DNA from: Tardibacter sp963781025
Lineage (GTDB): Bacteria; Pseudomonadota; Alphaproteobacteria; Sphingomonadales; Sphingomonadaceae
NCBI GenBank assembly: GCA_963781025.1
Contig: CAWADU010000003.1
Coordinates: 806,001-870,000 of the forward strand
DNA: 64,000 nucleotides
Reading direction: 5' to 3'
The notes below the pieces were generated by a model that ran no database searches, had not been told where the DNA came from, and saw only the letters and a program-made list of their open reading frames with translations. Below, one piece after another: positions 18,841-27,872 of the stretch; position 1 is the stretch's first letter; each line of letters opens with the position of its first letter. The translations under genes and the position numbers were made by a program.

Positions 18841-19614
18841 ATGATGCTCGCCGTGATCTCCCCTGCCAAGACGCTTGACGTTACCACGCCTTTTCCGCCC
18901 ATGGAGCTTACGGAGCCGGCATTTCTTGAACGGGCGTCGCCGCTCGCTCAGGCGGCGGCAAAGCTTTCGCCCGCAAGACTTGGCAAGCTCATGCATATTT
19001 CCGACAAGCTTGCCCGCCTGACGGCGGCGCGGTTCGGCGCATTCGAAACACCGTTCACTGCGGAAAATGCGCGGCCGGCCATCTATACCTTTGCGGGCGA
19101 CGTCTACACGGGCTTCGAGGCCAGCACGCTCGACGAGGAAGCAATCGATTTCGCGCAGGACCATTTGCGCATTGTGTCAGGGCTTTACGGTTTGCTCCGG
19201 CCGCTCGATCTGATGCAGGCCTATCGGCTGGAGATGGGAACGTCCTGGGCGCCCGGCCGCAAGAAGAACCTCTATGGCTGGTGGGGAAAATCGCTGGCCG
19301 AGGCGCTGATCGCCGATCTCGCCGGCGATGCCGACCCGGTGATCGTCAACCTCGCGAGCCAGGAATACTGGAAGGCGGTTGATCGGAAAGCATTGAACGG
19401 CGTGCGCGTGATTGAAATCACGTTCAAGGAACAACGCGGCGACAAACTCATCTTCAACAGCTTTGGCGCGAAAAAGGCGCGCGGGATGATGGCGCGCTTC
19501 ATGTGCGAACATCGACTGCGGACGCCCGCACAGCTCAAGGATTTCGACAGCGACGGCTATGGATTTTCGGTCGAAGGCTCGACCGACGATCTCTGGCTGT
19601 TCATAAAGGAATAA
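18841..19614 (+). CDS. yaaA: Peroxide stress protein YaaA (UPF0246)
   Basis: YaaA-family proteins limit free iron and DNA damage under hydrogen peroxide stress in E. coli and bind DNA. The 257-residue protein opens with LAVISPAKTLDV. It carries FTAENARPAIYTFAGDVYTGFEA, LYGLLRPLDLMQAYRLEMGT, NLASQEYWKAVD and the C-terminal FDSDGYGFS, all family marks. AGGGGG lies just before ATG 18841 (ATG 18844 is adjacent). Upstream in-frame codons to 18808 lack support. A DUF488 gene follows 28 bases downstream, possibly in the same transcript. Confidence 0.94.
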   Translation: MMLAVISPAKTLDVTTPFPPMELTEPAFLERASPLAQAAAKLSPARLGKLMHISDKLARLTAARFGAFETPFTAENARPAIYTFAGDVYTGFEASTLDEEAIDFAQDHLRIVSGLYGLLRPLDLMQAYRLEMGTSWAPGRKKNLYGWWGKSLAEALIADLAGDADPVIVNLASQEYWKAVDRKALNGVRVIEITFKEQRGDKLIFNSFGAKKARGMMARFMCEHRLRTPAQLKDFDSDGYGFSVEGSTDDLWLFIKE

Positions 19615-19642
19615 CGCTCAGGGACTCTGAAACGAGTTCAGT

Positions 19643-20098
19643 ATGACGGGACGTGCGGAAAACCGATTGAAGCTCTTCACCATCGGCTATGAAAGCGCGA
19701 CGGTCGACGAGGTGATTGCCGCGCTTGCCGATGCCGGGGTAAGGCGCGTCGTCGACATCAGGGCCGCGCCGCTGTCCCGCCGGGCGGGCTTTTCAAAAAA
19801 CGTGCTCGCGGCCCATCTGGCGGAGGCGGGGGTCGGCTACACGCTTCTGAAGCCGCTTGGCACGCCGCCCGAAGGCCGCGAGGCCGCGCGCAAGGGCAAC
19901 ATCAAGCGCCTGCGCGAAATCTATCTCCACCAGCTCGAAACACCCGAAGCGATCGCCGCGGCCGCAGAGTTGCTGAGCCTTGCGGCGGATGAGCCCTGCT
20001 GCCTGCTCTGCTTCGAACGCAACCCCGCCGAATGCCACCGGTCGATCCTTGTCGAGGAACTCGGCAGTAAGGTGGAGGTCCTGGATTTATTCGCCTGA
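19643..20098 (+). CDS. DUF488-family protein
   Basis: A 151-residue cytosolic protein of unknown function. The DUF488 pattern is clear: LFTIGYESATVDEVIAAL, VVDIRAAPLSRRAGFSK, YTLLKPLGTP, and CCLLCFERNPAECHRSILVEEL with its cysteines and histidine near the C-terminus. The conserved Cys and His suggest metal or nucleic-acid binding, but this is not established. It is convergent with gyrA, 15 bases away. Confidence 0.85.
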   Translation: MTGRAENRLKLFTIGYESATVDEVIAALADAGVRRVVDIRAAPLSRRAGFSKNVLAAHLAEAGVGYTLLKPLGTPPEGREAARKGNIKRLREIYLHQLETPEAIAAAAELLSLAADEPCCLLCFERNPAECHRSILVEELGSKVEVLDLFA

Positions 20099-20113
20099 CG
20101 CCCCGTCGCGGGA

Positions 20114-22857
20114 TCACTCCGCCTCGTTCGAACCTTCAGCCGCCTCCGCCCCGGTTGCCCCGATGTCCGCGCCCCCATTCCCTTCGCCCTCATCCTCCTC
20201 ATCGCCTTCGGTAATGCGGGCAGCGGAGACGACATGCTCTTCCTTGTCCACACGGAACAGCGTGACCCCCTGGGTCGCGCGACCGGCAATGCGGATGTCG
20301 GCCACTTCCATACGGATCAGCTTCGCCTGATCGGTGACCAGCATCAGATGTTCGGCCTCGGTCGCCGGGAAGCTGGCGACGACATGGCCATTGCGGTCGG
20401 ACGTGTCGATGTTGGTGATGCCCTGGCCGCCGCGGCCGGTGCGGCGGTATTCATAGGCGCGATGAACGCTTGCCATAGCCATTGGCGGTGACCGTCAGGA
20501 TGAACTGCTCGGCAGCGGCGAACTCAGCCATGCGCTCGGCCGTCAGCGTCGCTTCGCCGGGTTCGGCCTTCCAGGCAGCGGCGCGCAGATAGGCGTCGCG
20601 TTCGTCGGTCGTCGCGGCAAATCCCTGCAGGATGGACAGCGAGATCACCTCGTCGCCCTTGGCCAGCGTCATGCCGCGCACGCCGGTCGAGGTGCGGCTC
20701 TGGAATTCGCGCACATCCGATCGCGGCAAAGCGGATCGCCTTGCCGTAGCGCGCGGCGAGCAGCACGTCGTCCGCCTCGTCGCAGCAGCGCCACGCCGAT
20801 CAGCCGGTCCTCGTCGTCCATCCTCGAACCGCATCGCGAACTTGCCTGCGGTCGGAATGTTGGTGAATGCATCCATCGAATTGCGGCGGGCGCCGCCGCT
20901 GCGCGGTCGCGAACATGACGTGCAGATTGCCCCATTCCGCCTCGTCCTCGGGCAGCGGCAGAACGGTCGAGATCGTCTCTCCTTCCGCCAGCGGCAGCAG
21001 GTTGACCATCGGCCGGCCGCGTGCCTGGGGCGCGCCTTCCGGCAGACGCCACACCTTCATGCGATAGACCTTGCCCGCGGTCGAGAAGAACAGCACCGGC
21101 GTATGCGTGGAGGTGACGAACAGCTCGGTGACCGCGTCCTCGTCCTTGGTCGCCATGCCCGACCGGCCCTTGCCGCCGCGCCTCTGCGCGCGGAAGGTGT
21201 CAAGCGGGGTGCGCTTGATATAGCCGCCCATGGTGACGGTGACGACCATGTCCTCGCGCTCGATCAGGTCCTCGTCGTCGATATCGTCGAGCGGCGGCGC
21301 GAATCTCGGTCCGGCGCGGCGTCGTCGCAATTGCGTCGCGACCGCATCGAATTCATCGCGCATCACCTCGTAAAGCCGCGCGCGATTGCGCGAGGATTTC
21401 GAGCAGCTCCTCGATCGACGAAGCCAGCTCCTTCAACTCGTCGGCGATTTCGTCGCGGCCGAGCGCTGTCAGGCGGTGCAGCCGCAGATCCAGGATCGCG
21501 CGAACCTGGATCTCGGACAGCCGATAGGTGTCGCCGTGCAATTCAGGCTCCACCGCTTCGACCAGCGCGATATAGGGCGCGATCTCGGCCACCGGCCATT
21601 CGCGGGCGAGCAGGTTGGCGCGCGCTTCGGCAGGCGTGGTCGACGCGCGGATGATCCGCACCACCTCGTCGAGATTGGTGACGGCGATGACGAGGCCGAG
21701 CAAGATGTGCGCCCGCTCGCGCGCCTTGTTCAGCTCGAACTTCGAACGCCGGGTGATCACTTCCTCGCGGAAGCGGACGAACGCCTCGATGATGTCCTTC
21801 AGCGACAGCACCTCGGGACGCCCGCCGCGGAGCGCGAGCATATTGGCCGGGAAATTGCTCTGCGCCGGGGTGTGGCGCCAGACCTGGTTCAGCACGACAT
21901 CGGCGGTTGCGTCGCGCTTCAGGTCGATGACGACGCGCACGCCCTCGCGGTTCGATTCGTCGCGGATGTCCGAGACGCCCTCGATCCGCTTGTCCTTCGC
22001 CGCCTCGGCGATCTTTTCGACCAGCCCGGACTTGCCGACCTGATAGGGAATTTCGGTCAGCACGATCGAACGGCGATCGCCTCGCCCTTCCTCGACCATG
22101 GCGCTTGCCCGCATGATGATCGAGCCGCGCCCGGTATGATAGGCCTGGCGCACCGCCGCCTGGCCCAGGATCATCGCGCCGGTCGGGAAATCCGGCCCTG
22201 GAATGATCTCCATCAGTTCGTCGATGGTGATGGCCGGGTTGTCCATATAGGCTTTGCAGGCCGCGGATCACCTCGCCCAGATTGTGCGGCGGTATGTTGG
22301 TCGCCATACCGACCGCGATGCCGCCCGCGCCATTGACCAGCAGGTTCGGGAAGCGCGCGGGCAGCACGTTCGGCTCGCTTTCGGAACCGTCGTAGTTGGG
22401 CTGGAAATCGACCGTATCCTTGTCGAGGTCGTCCAGCAGCTCATCGCGAAATCTTCGCGAGCCGCGCCTCGGTATACCGCATGGCCGCCGGATCGTCGGG
22501 GTCCATCGATCCGAAATTGCCCTGCCCGTCGATCAGCGGCACGCGCATCGACCAATCCTGCGCCAGCCGGGCGAGCGCGTCGTAGATCGCGGAGTCGCCA
22601 TGCGGGTGATATTTACCCATCACGTCGCCGACGATGCGGCTGCATTTGCGATAGGCCTGCCCGCCACATAGCCCGCTTCCTGGCAGGCGAACAGAATGCG
22701 CCGGTGCACGGGTTTCAGACCGTCGCGAACGTCGGGCAAGCGCGCGCGCCACGATCACGCTCATCGCGTAATCGAGGTACGACGTCTTCATCTCATCGAC
22801 GATGGAGATCGGCCGGATATCGGACGGTTCGGCGAGGCTGGTCTCGTCGTTGGACAA
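20114..22857 (-). CDS. gyrA: DNA gyrase subunit A, frame broken by about ten indels
   Basis: GyrA is the DNA breakage-reunion subunit of gyrase. It starts at TTG 22857 (SNDETSLAEP), then MKTSYLDYAMSVIVARAL. The quinolone region GKYHPHGDSAIYDAL is wild-type in form (Ser and Asp kept). Well-conserved blocks continue through PGPDFPTGAMILG, MRDEFDAVATQ, MGGYIKRTPLDTFRAQ and SDVREFQSRTSTGVRGM, ending in a Gly/Glu-rich tail. Indels are needed near 22737, 22658, 22446, 22253, 21375, a compensating pair at about 21312/21330, about 20900, several between 20830 and 20725, and about 20463. Because gyrA is essential and each block is intact, sequence errors are the simplest reading. Confidence 0.9.
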
Positions 22858-22932
22858 GGCGACACTTTCGGATTGGTTACGGTGCCACCGCTCTAGCGCC
22901 TAAACCCGGCAAACGCCACCCCTCGCGCGCAC

Positions 22933-22952
22933 GTACACGCGTACGCGTGTAC
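22933..22952. promoter_or_regulatory. Perfect 20-bp palindrome upstream of gyrA
   Basis: GTACACGCGT is followed directly by its reverse complement. It lies between the SGNH hydrolase stop (22967) and the gyrA start (22857). There is no T-tract on either side, so it looks more like a dimeric protein-binding site than a terminator. Confidence 0.45.
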
Positions 22953-22966
22953 TGAATTTCGGCGGG

Positions 22967-23584
22967 TCACGGACAGCCAAGCGCCTGGCGCACCGCAGGG
23001 ATTATGGCCCTTGCGAAAACTTGAGGATCGGGGTGCACGCCATCGGGCAGCGCTGGCTCGCGCACCGGCTCCGGCAGGGCGCGCCACGCCTTTTCGCCAT
23101 CGGCCAGGGGTATGTGCCGGTAACGTGCGATTTGCCGGTACTGCTCGTAATAGCGGCCAAGCATGGGGCGCAGCAGCCGCTTCCAGCCTGTCACGGGATG
23201 TGTGGTCAGCAACACGACACGGCCATCGGGATTGGCTTCGCGCAACCGGCGGATCAGCGCGACCGTGTTGTGCCGCGATGTGCGCGGGCTCATCCAGCGC
23301 CGCAGGTCGGCGTCGTTGATCGCGAATTCCATGATGACGATGTCCGGTTTCAGCGCATTGACGCGCCCCACATTCGCCAGGCCCCAGTCTGACGTCTGGC
23401 CCGCGCCGCCTATTTTCCACATCTTGACTGGCCGCTTCAGGCATTGCGACAGCGCGTGGCCCAGCGGCTCCTGCCAACCACCCTTGGCGGTAAGACTGGT
23501 GCCGAACGTCACGACCGTGAACGGGCGGGCCTCAGCCATGGCCGGGAAGCCCATCATCAGGAAAAGCCAGCCCAGCCCTTTCAT
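22967..23584 (-). CDS. Exported SGNH/GDSL-type esterase
   Basis: The 205-residue protein begins MKGLGWLFLMMGFPAMAEA, a signal peptide. SGNH blocks follow: TVVTFGTSLTAKGGW (the nucleophile region; the usual GDS reads GTS, with Ser kept), a Gly block (KIGGAGQTSDWG), EFAINDADLRRW with the Asn, and PDGVHPDPQVFARAI with the Asp-x-x-His pair. Start 23584 overlaps the acetyltransferase stop in an ATGA junction; longer in-frame readings back to 24034 cover the acetyltransferase in the wrong frame. Pairing with an acyltransferase suggests removal or turnover of acyl groups on an envelope glycan; this is an inference. Confidence 0.8.
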   Translation of the reverse strand: MKGLGWLFLMMGFPAMAEARPFTVVTFGTSLTAKGGWQEPLGHALSQCLKRPVKMWKIGGAGQTSDWGLANVGRVNALKPDIVIMEFAINDADLRRWMSPRTSRHNTVALIRRLREANPDGRVVLLTTHPVTGWKRLLRPMLGRYYEQYRQIARYRHIPLADGEKAWRALPEPVREPALPDGVHPDPQVFARAIIPAVRQALGCP

Positions 23585-24063
23585 CGGGCCGTGCCCATCA
23601 CCTTGCCATAGAGCTTGCGGGTCATGTCGTCGGCCCCGGCCAGACGGCCATATTTGCCGACGTCGATATCGCTGCGAATGACCCGAGCCGGGTTGCCCGC
23701 GACGATGGAACGCGGCGGCACATCCTCCATCACCACCGCGCCCGCCGCGACGATCGACTGGTTGCCGATCGTCACGCCCGGCATGATGATGCTGCCGCCG
23801 CCGACGAAACAGTGTCTTCCGATTCGAACGGGCCGGTCCTGTCCAGTCAACGGATCGTAGGTCAGAATAAGGGTTTCGAAGGCGATCAGCGTTTCCGGCG
23901 CGATTTCGATCAGGCCCGCACGACGCTGCCGGAGGCGGGCGGCAAGCGAGAGGCTGACGCTGGAGTCGACCCTGACGCCACGCACGTATCGGTTCCAGGC
24001 GCGAACCACGGCGATCAGCTTGCGCCGGAGCCATTGCAGCTGGTTGAGCGACTTCAGGGCCAC
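23581..24063 (-). CDS. Left-handed beta-helix (hexapeptide) acyltransferase
   Basis: The 160-residue protein contains hexapeptide-repeat turns: VRIGRHCFVGGGSIIMPGVTIGNQSIVAAGAVVMEDVPPRSIVAGNPARVI. The loop His and the VPPxSIVAGNPAR ending are typical of maltose/galactoside/sugar O-acetyltransferases. The first 60 residues are basic and carry no signal peptide, so it is cytosolic or membrane-peripheral. It overlaps the SGNH hydrolase by 4 bases and is divergent from a second hexapeptide transferase at 24144. It likely acetylates a sugar or glycan precursor. Confidence 0.82.
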   Translation of the reverse strand: MALKSLNQLQWLRRKLIAVVRAWNRYVRGVRVDSSVSLSLAARLRQRRAGLIEIAPETLIAFETLILTYDPLTGQDRPVRIGRHCFVGGGSIIMPGVTIGNQSIVAAGAVVMEDVPPRSIVAGNPARVIRSDIDVGKYGRLAGADDMTRKLYGKVMGTAR

Positions 24064-24143
24064 GATTTCTCCACGGATTGCTGCAAGGGGCAGGCTAAAC
24101 TAAGGAATAAACCAACTTGCAAGCTTCAGGAACACACCGGCGC

Positions 24144-24575
24144 ATGAAGCCCCTTCCTCACCGCCCGCTGACAACACGTCTGGCGGCAGCCTTCTATCAT
24201 CAGGTCTACACCCGGCTGTGGGGAATGGATATCCATCCCGGCAGCTTCATCGAGCCGAGTGCCCGGATGGACCGCACCTATCCGGGAGGCGTCCATGTCG
24301 GCGATGGAACCTATATCGGCGAGGCGGCGGTGATCCTGACCCACGACATGACGCGCGGCATTTATTACGACACGCGCATCGGGCGGAATTGCTATATCGC
24401 ACCCCGCGCGATCGTTTTGCCGGGCGTCACCATCGGCGACAATGCGGTCGTCATGCCCGGTGCGCTTGTTCGCGAGGATGTTCCAGCCGATTGCGTCGCC
24501 ATTGGCAATCCGGCGAAGAACAGCCCGCGCGAGACGTTTTCCTCCCAACCCAGTCCCTCCAAGGCGAATTCATGA
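24144..24575 (+). CDS. Hexapeptide-repeat acyltransferase
   Basis: A 143-residue LbH protein: FYHQVYTRLWGMDIHPGSFIEP, GGVHVGDGTYIGEAAVILTHDMTRGIYYDTRIGRNC read in short turns, LPGVTIGDNAVVMPGALV, and VPADCVAIGNPAK at the end. The layout resembles CysE/WbbJ-type transferases. ATG 24144 follows codons from 24117 that show no homology. It overlaps the trmFO start by 4 bases (ATGA), an unusual operon partner. The acyl acceptor cannot be read from sequence; glycan O-acetylation is the likely class. Confidence 0.8.
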   Translation: MKPLPHRPLTTRLAAAFYHQVYTRLWGMDIHPGSFIEPSARMDRTYPGGVHVGDGTYIGEAAVILTHDMTRGIYYDTRIGRNCYIAPRAIVLPGVTIGDNAVVMPGALVREDVPADCVAIGNPAKNSPRETFSSQPSPSKANS

Positions 24576-25915
24576 CCGAAGCAGTTCACATCATTGGCGG
24601 GGGCCTGGCAGGCTCGGAGGCCGCGTGGCAGATAGCCGAGGCGGGCCTGCCGGTGGTTCTGCATGAAATGCGCGGCGTAGAGCCGACACCGGCCCATCAC
24701 ACCGACAGTCTGGCCGAACTCGTCTGCTCCAATAGCTTCCGGTCCGATGAGGCGGAGAAAAGCGCCATCGGCCTGCTGCACGAAGAGATGCGCCTGCTGG
24801 GCTCGTTGATCCTGAAGACCGCGGACGCCCACCGCGTTCCAGCAGGCACCGCGCTCGCCGTCGACCGTGACGGCTTTTCAGATGGTGTCACCGCCGCCAT
24901 AGCGGCCCATCCGCTGATCGAGGTTCGCCGCGAGCTGGTCGACGGCCTGCCGCCGGAAGGCTGGGGCCGCACGATCATCGCAACGGGTCCACTTACCGCC
25001 GCGCCGCTGGCGGAAGCGATCCGCAAGGAAACCGGCGAGGACAGCCTCGCCTTCTTCGATGCGATCGCGCCTATCGTCCATCGCGATTCCATCGACATGG
25101 AAACGGCCTGGTTCCAATCGCGCTGGAACAAGGGCGACGGGCACGATTACATCAACTGCCCCATGACGAAGGAGCAATACCAGGCTTTCGTCGATGCGCT
25201 GCTTGCGGGCGAGAAGACCGAATTCAAGGAATGGGAGCAGAACACGCCCTATTTCGAAGGCTGCATGCCGGTCGAGGTGATGGCCTCGCGCGGGCCCGAA
25301 ACGCTGCGCTACGGGCCGATGAAACCGGTCGGGCTCGATGACCCGAAGACCGGCCGCTGGCCCTATGCCGTCGTCCAGCTCAGGCAGGACAACGCGCTGG
25401 GCACGCTGTGGAACATCGTCGGCTTCCAGACCAAGCTGAAGCACGCGGAACAGGTCCGTATCTTCCGGACCATTCCGGGGCTGGAAAAGGCCGAGTTCGC
25501 GCGGCTGGGCGGGCTGCACCGCAACACCTTCCTCAATTCGCCCCGCCTGCTCGACGGACAATTGCGGCTGAAGTCCATGCCCCGCATCTCGTTCGCCGGA
25601 CAGATCACGGGCTGCGAAGGCTATGTCGAAAGCGCGGCGGTAGGCCTGTTGGCCGGGCGGTTCGCCGCCGCCGAGGCGCTGGGACGGACGATCGCCCTGC
25701 CGCCTGTCACGACGGCGCTGGGCGCGCTCCTCCACCACATCACCGGCGGCGCCGACGACCAGACGTTCCAGCCGATGAATGTCAATTTCGGCCTGCTCCC
25801 GCCGCTGGAGGGAAAGATCCGCAAGAACGAGCGCAAGCAGGCGATGACCGCGCGGGCGCGGGCTGCCTTGCAGGAGTGGATCGCGGACTTGCCGATGTTG
25901 CAGCGGGCGGCCTGA
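24572..25915 (+). CDS. trmFO: FADH2/folate-dependent tRNA (uracil-54-C5)-methyltransferase
   Basis: TrmFO makes ribothymidine 54 in the T-loop of tRNAs with methylene-tetrahydrofolate and FAD. The 447-residue protein has the FAD-binding VHIIGGGLAGSEAAWQIAEAG, VLHEMRG, HHTDSLAELVCSNSFRSD with conserved Cys, PALRYGPMKP-like ETLRYGPMKPVGLDDP, GFQTKLKHAEQ and AGQITGCEGYVESAA. The start at 24572 is fixed by the N-terminal FAD motif; a longer in-frame reading upstream overlaps the acyltransferase. Confidence 0.96.
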   Translation: MTEAVHIIGGGLAGSEAAWQIAEAGLPVVLHEMRGVEPTPAHHTDSLAELVCSNSFRSDEAEKSAIGLLHEEMRLLGSLILKTADAHRVPAGTALAVDRDGFSDGVTAAIAAHPLIEVRRELVDGLPPEGWGRTIIATGPLTAAPLAEAIRKETGEDSLAFFDAIAPIVHRDSIDMETAWFQSRWNKGDGHDYINCPMTKEQYQAFVDALLAGEKTEFKEWEQNTPYFEGCMPVEVMASRGPETLRYGPMKPVGLDDPKTGRWPYAVVQLRQDNALGTLWNIVGFQTKLKHAEQVRIFRTIPGLEKAEFARLGGLHRNTFLNSPRLLDGQLRLKSMPRISFAGQITGCEGYVESAAVGLLAGRFAAAEALGRTIALPPVTTALGALLHHITGGADDQTFQPMNVNFGLLPPLEGKIRKNERKQAMTARARAALQEWIADLPMLQRAA

Positions 25916-25925
25916 GCGTTTCCGC

Positions 25926-26396
25926 CTAACCCGTCGGCATCATTTCGGCCATCCGGCGCTTCATTTCCTCTGGGCTGACCTCCTCGATGTGGGTCATGAA
26001 GGCCCAGACATGGCCAAAGGGGTCGCGCAGCGTCACCGCCCTGTCGCCATAGAATTTGTTTTCCAGCGGCTGGATAATCTCCGCTCCCGCCCTCTCGGCG
26101 CGCTCGGCGAATGCATCGACATCGGGAACATAGATGCACAGCGACAACGGCGTCCCGCCAAAATGCTTTGGACCACGATGGCCCATATCGGGCCATTCGC
26201 CCGAAAACATGACCACCGCCTTTCCGATGCGCACCTCGGCGTGCATGACCCTTCCGTCCTCGCCTTTCAGGCACATCCCTTCGGTCGCGCCAAAGGCCGA
26301 TTTGTAGAATTCGAGCGCCTTGGCCGCGTCATCGACGATCAGATAAGGGCATACGCCGGGGTATTGGGCAGGTACGGGATCGACTTGACCGGGCAT
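25926..26396 (-). CDS. VOC-superfamily (glyoxalase-like, PhnB-type) protein
   Basis: The 156-residue protein shows YLIVDDAAKALEFYKSAFGA near the N-terminus, MHAEVRIGKAVVMFSGE, LCIYVPDVDAFAERAERAGAEII, and RAVTLRDPFGHVWAFMTHIEEV. This is the vicinal-oxygen-chelate fold in its PhnB-like form. ATG 26396 follows AGGAGA with good spacing; in-frame codons upstream to 26507 lack a signal. Enzymatic activity is unknown; many such proteins are uncharacterised. Confidence 0.83.
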   Translation of the reverse strand: MPGQVDPVPAQYPGVCPYLIVDDAAKALEFYKSAFGATEGMCLKGEDGRVMHAEVRIGKAVVMFSGEWPDMGHRGPKHFGGTPLSLCIYVPDVDAFAERAERAGAEIIQPLENKFYGDRAVTLRDPFGHVWAFMTHIEEVSPEEMKRRMAEMMPTG

Positions 26397-26490
26397 GGGA
26401 TTTCTCCTGTCGAACGCGTGAAGATGTGTTTGTGCAGGTCCGATCAACGTTCCAGATGGATTTTGGAGCCACGGTTCGGCGCTGTCCGGG

Positions 26491-26967
26491 CTAGTTTTTA
26501 TCGTCATCCTCAGCCGTCGGGGCCGGCGCGCAACTGGGTTTCGGCTGTACCTTGCGCTTTACCGCCGTCGTCGCGAATTCTGATCTCGACAATGTTTTCG
26601 AAGCGTCCGCGTCGGCCTTCGCGAACTTGCCGGTTATCTTTGCCGCCCATTCATCGAAGCTCAGACGGCCATCGCCATTCGTATCCAGCTTCGCATAGGC
26701 TTTGCGGCGGCTCGCCAGATATTCTTCCTGCGAAACCCGGCCGTCCCGATCCTTGTCGTACCGGTTGAAACGGCGCTCTTCGCGGGTTTTTTCGGAAGCT
26801 TCCGGGGCGGCGGGCTGCGGAGCCATGATGCTGTCGCCACTGGCTGAGACTGCCGGCCGGTCGGCAAGCGCGGTGTCATCCGCCCTTGCGCTTTCGTCCC
26901 GCCAGAACAGAACCGCCAAAACCCCCAGGCCAAGCGCAAGCCCCCCCGCGATCCAGCGCCAGATCAT
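26491..26967 (-). CDS. Membrane-anchored EF-hand calcium-binding protein
   Basis: The 158-residue protein has one N-terminal membrane or signal segment (WIAGGLALGLGVLAVLFW). Two canonical EF-hand loops follow, DKDRDGRVSQEE and DTNGDGRLSFDE, and a degenerate third, DADASKTLSRSE. ATG 26967 has GGGGGAGG five bases upstream; ATG 26982 has none. It probably binds calcium in the periplasm. No partner is evident. Confidence 0.78.
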   Translation of the reverse strand: MIWRWIAGGLALGLGVLAVLFWRDESARADDTALADRPAVSASGDSIMAPQPAAPEASEKTREERRFNRYDKDRDGRVSQEEYLASRRKAYAKLDTNGDGRLSFDEWAAKITGKFAKADADASKTLSRSEFATTAVKRKVQPKPSCAPAPTAEDDDKN

Positions 26968-27003
26968 CACCGCCTCCCCCATGATTACCCCTGCTCAAGG
27001 CCC

Positions 27004-27040
27004 TAGAGCATTTCGTGCAAAAGCAGGAACCGGTTTTCGC
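27004..27040. repeat. Second copy of the GGAACCGGTTTTC repeat
   Basis: TAGAGCATTTCGTGCAAAAG, then CAGGAACCGGTTTTCGC. It matches the layout of the element at 2420-2460 (TAGAGCA, A-rich, GGAACCGGTTTTCG) and lies between two minus-strand genes. Confidence 0.6.
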
Positions 27041-27059
27041 GGCGATACATCACCTGGCC

Positions 27060-27791
27060 TCAACGGCCGGTCAGCAATGCCGCCAACATCCGCATCTGGC
27101 GGCCCGGCGACCCGATCCGGCGATGCCGCAACCGGGTCATTGCATCGTGCCGGGCGAGTGCAGCCAGGGCGACAAGCGGACGGGCGCGTCGCGGCACTGA
27201 TCCCGGCCCGGAAGCAAGCGCTTCCACCGCCGCCGCGGCCGCCTCCAAACGGGCGCCGGTCTGCGAGAGACGGCTGGCGAGATCGACCAGCGCCCATCCG
27301 CGCCCCAATCTTTCAATGGTGCCGGTACAGCCCTCCACCCCCAGCACATCAGCGGCGAGACGGAACAGCCGTTCGCCGCGCTCGCGCGCGTGCGTCTCCA
27401 GCGCGGCAGTATCGAGTTGCTCGACTTCGATCAGCGCCAGCCAACCATCGGTCATTGCGGCCAGCTGGGCGGCCACCTCCGAATTCTTCCCGACCAGCTC
27501 CGCTGCCAATGCCTGAAGCACCGGCTCGCCCGGCACTGGGGACAGGTGGAGCCGCTCAAGCGCCTCGCGCCACCAGGCAAGCCGCATCCCGCCGATCATC
27601 GGCTCCGCCGTCGACGCGACCAGCCGCCCTAGCGAAATGTCGAGCGCGAACAGTGCCGCCAGGGCGGGACGCGCTCTTTTCGCGGCGTAGGTTACCGCCA
27701 GCCATCGCTCAGGATCGCTGCCGGCGACCACCTCGGCAATCACCCTTTCATCATAGGGAAGCGCCCGCACCCTGTTTTCTGCCTGAATCAT
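27060..27791 (-). CDS. Squalene/phytoene synthase-family protein
   Basis: A 243-residue helical protein. YAAKRARPALAALFALDISLGRLV followed by MIGGMRLAWWREALERL resembles the trans-prenyltransferase (squalene/phytoene synthase, NDUFAF6-like) fold. The two Asp-rich substrate motifs of true phytoene synthases (DxxxD) are not clear. It is shorter than phytoene synthase (about 300 residues), and no carotenoid genes are nearby. It could be an enzyme of other function or an assembly factor like NDUFAF6. Start ATG 27791. Confidence 0.62.
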   Translation of the reverse strand: MIQAENRVRALPYDERVIAEVVAGSDPERWLAVTYAAKRARPALAALFALDISLGRLVASTAEPMIGGMRLAWWREALERLHLSPVPGEPVLQALAAELVGKNSEVAAQLAAMTDGWLALIEVEQLDTAALETHARERGERLFRLAADVLGVEGCTGTIERLGRGWALVDLASRLSQTGARLEAAAAAVEALASGPGSVPRRARPLVALAALARHDAMTRLRHRRIGSPGRQMRMLAALLTGR

Positions 27792-27872
27792 AACGCGCCG
27801 TTAACCATGTTGCGGAACCGGCCATTAGCCAGAACTGGGCCATAGAAGGTCAATTCATCGGAGAAGGGACCA

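Noticed and set aside
23585..24034. Upstream in-frame extension of the SGNH hydrolase
   Set aside because: Covers the acetyltransferase in another frame and hides the signal peptide at 23584; Arg-rich nonsense.
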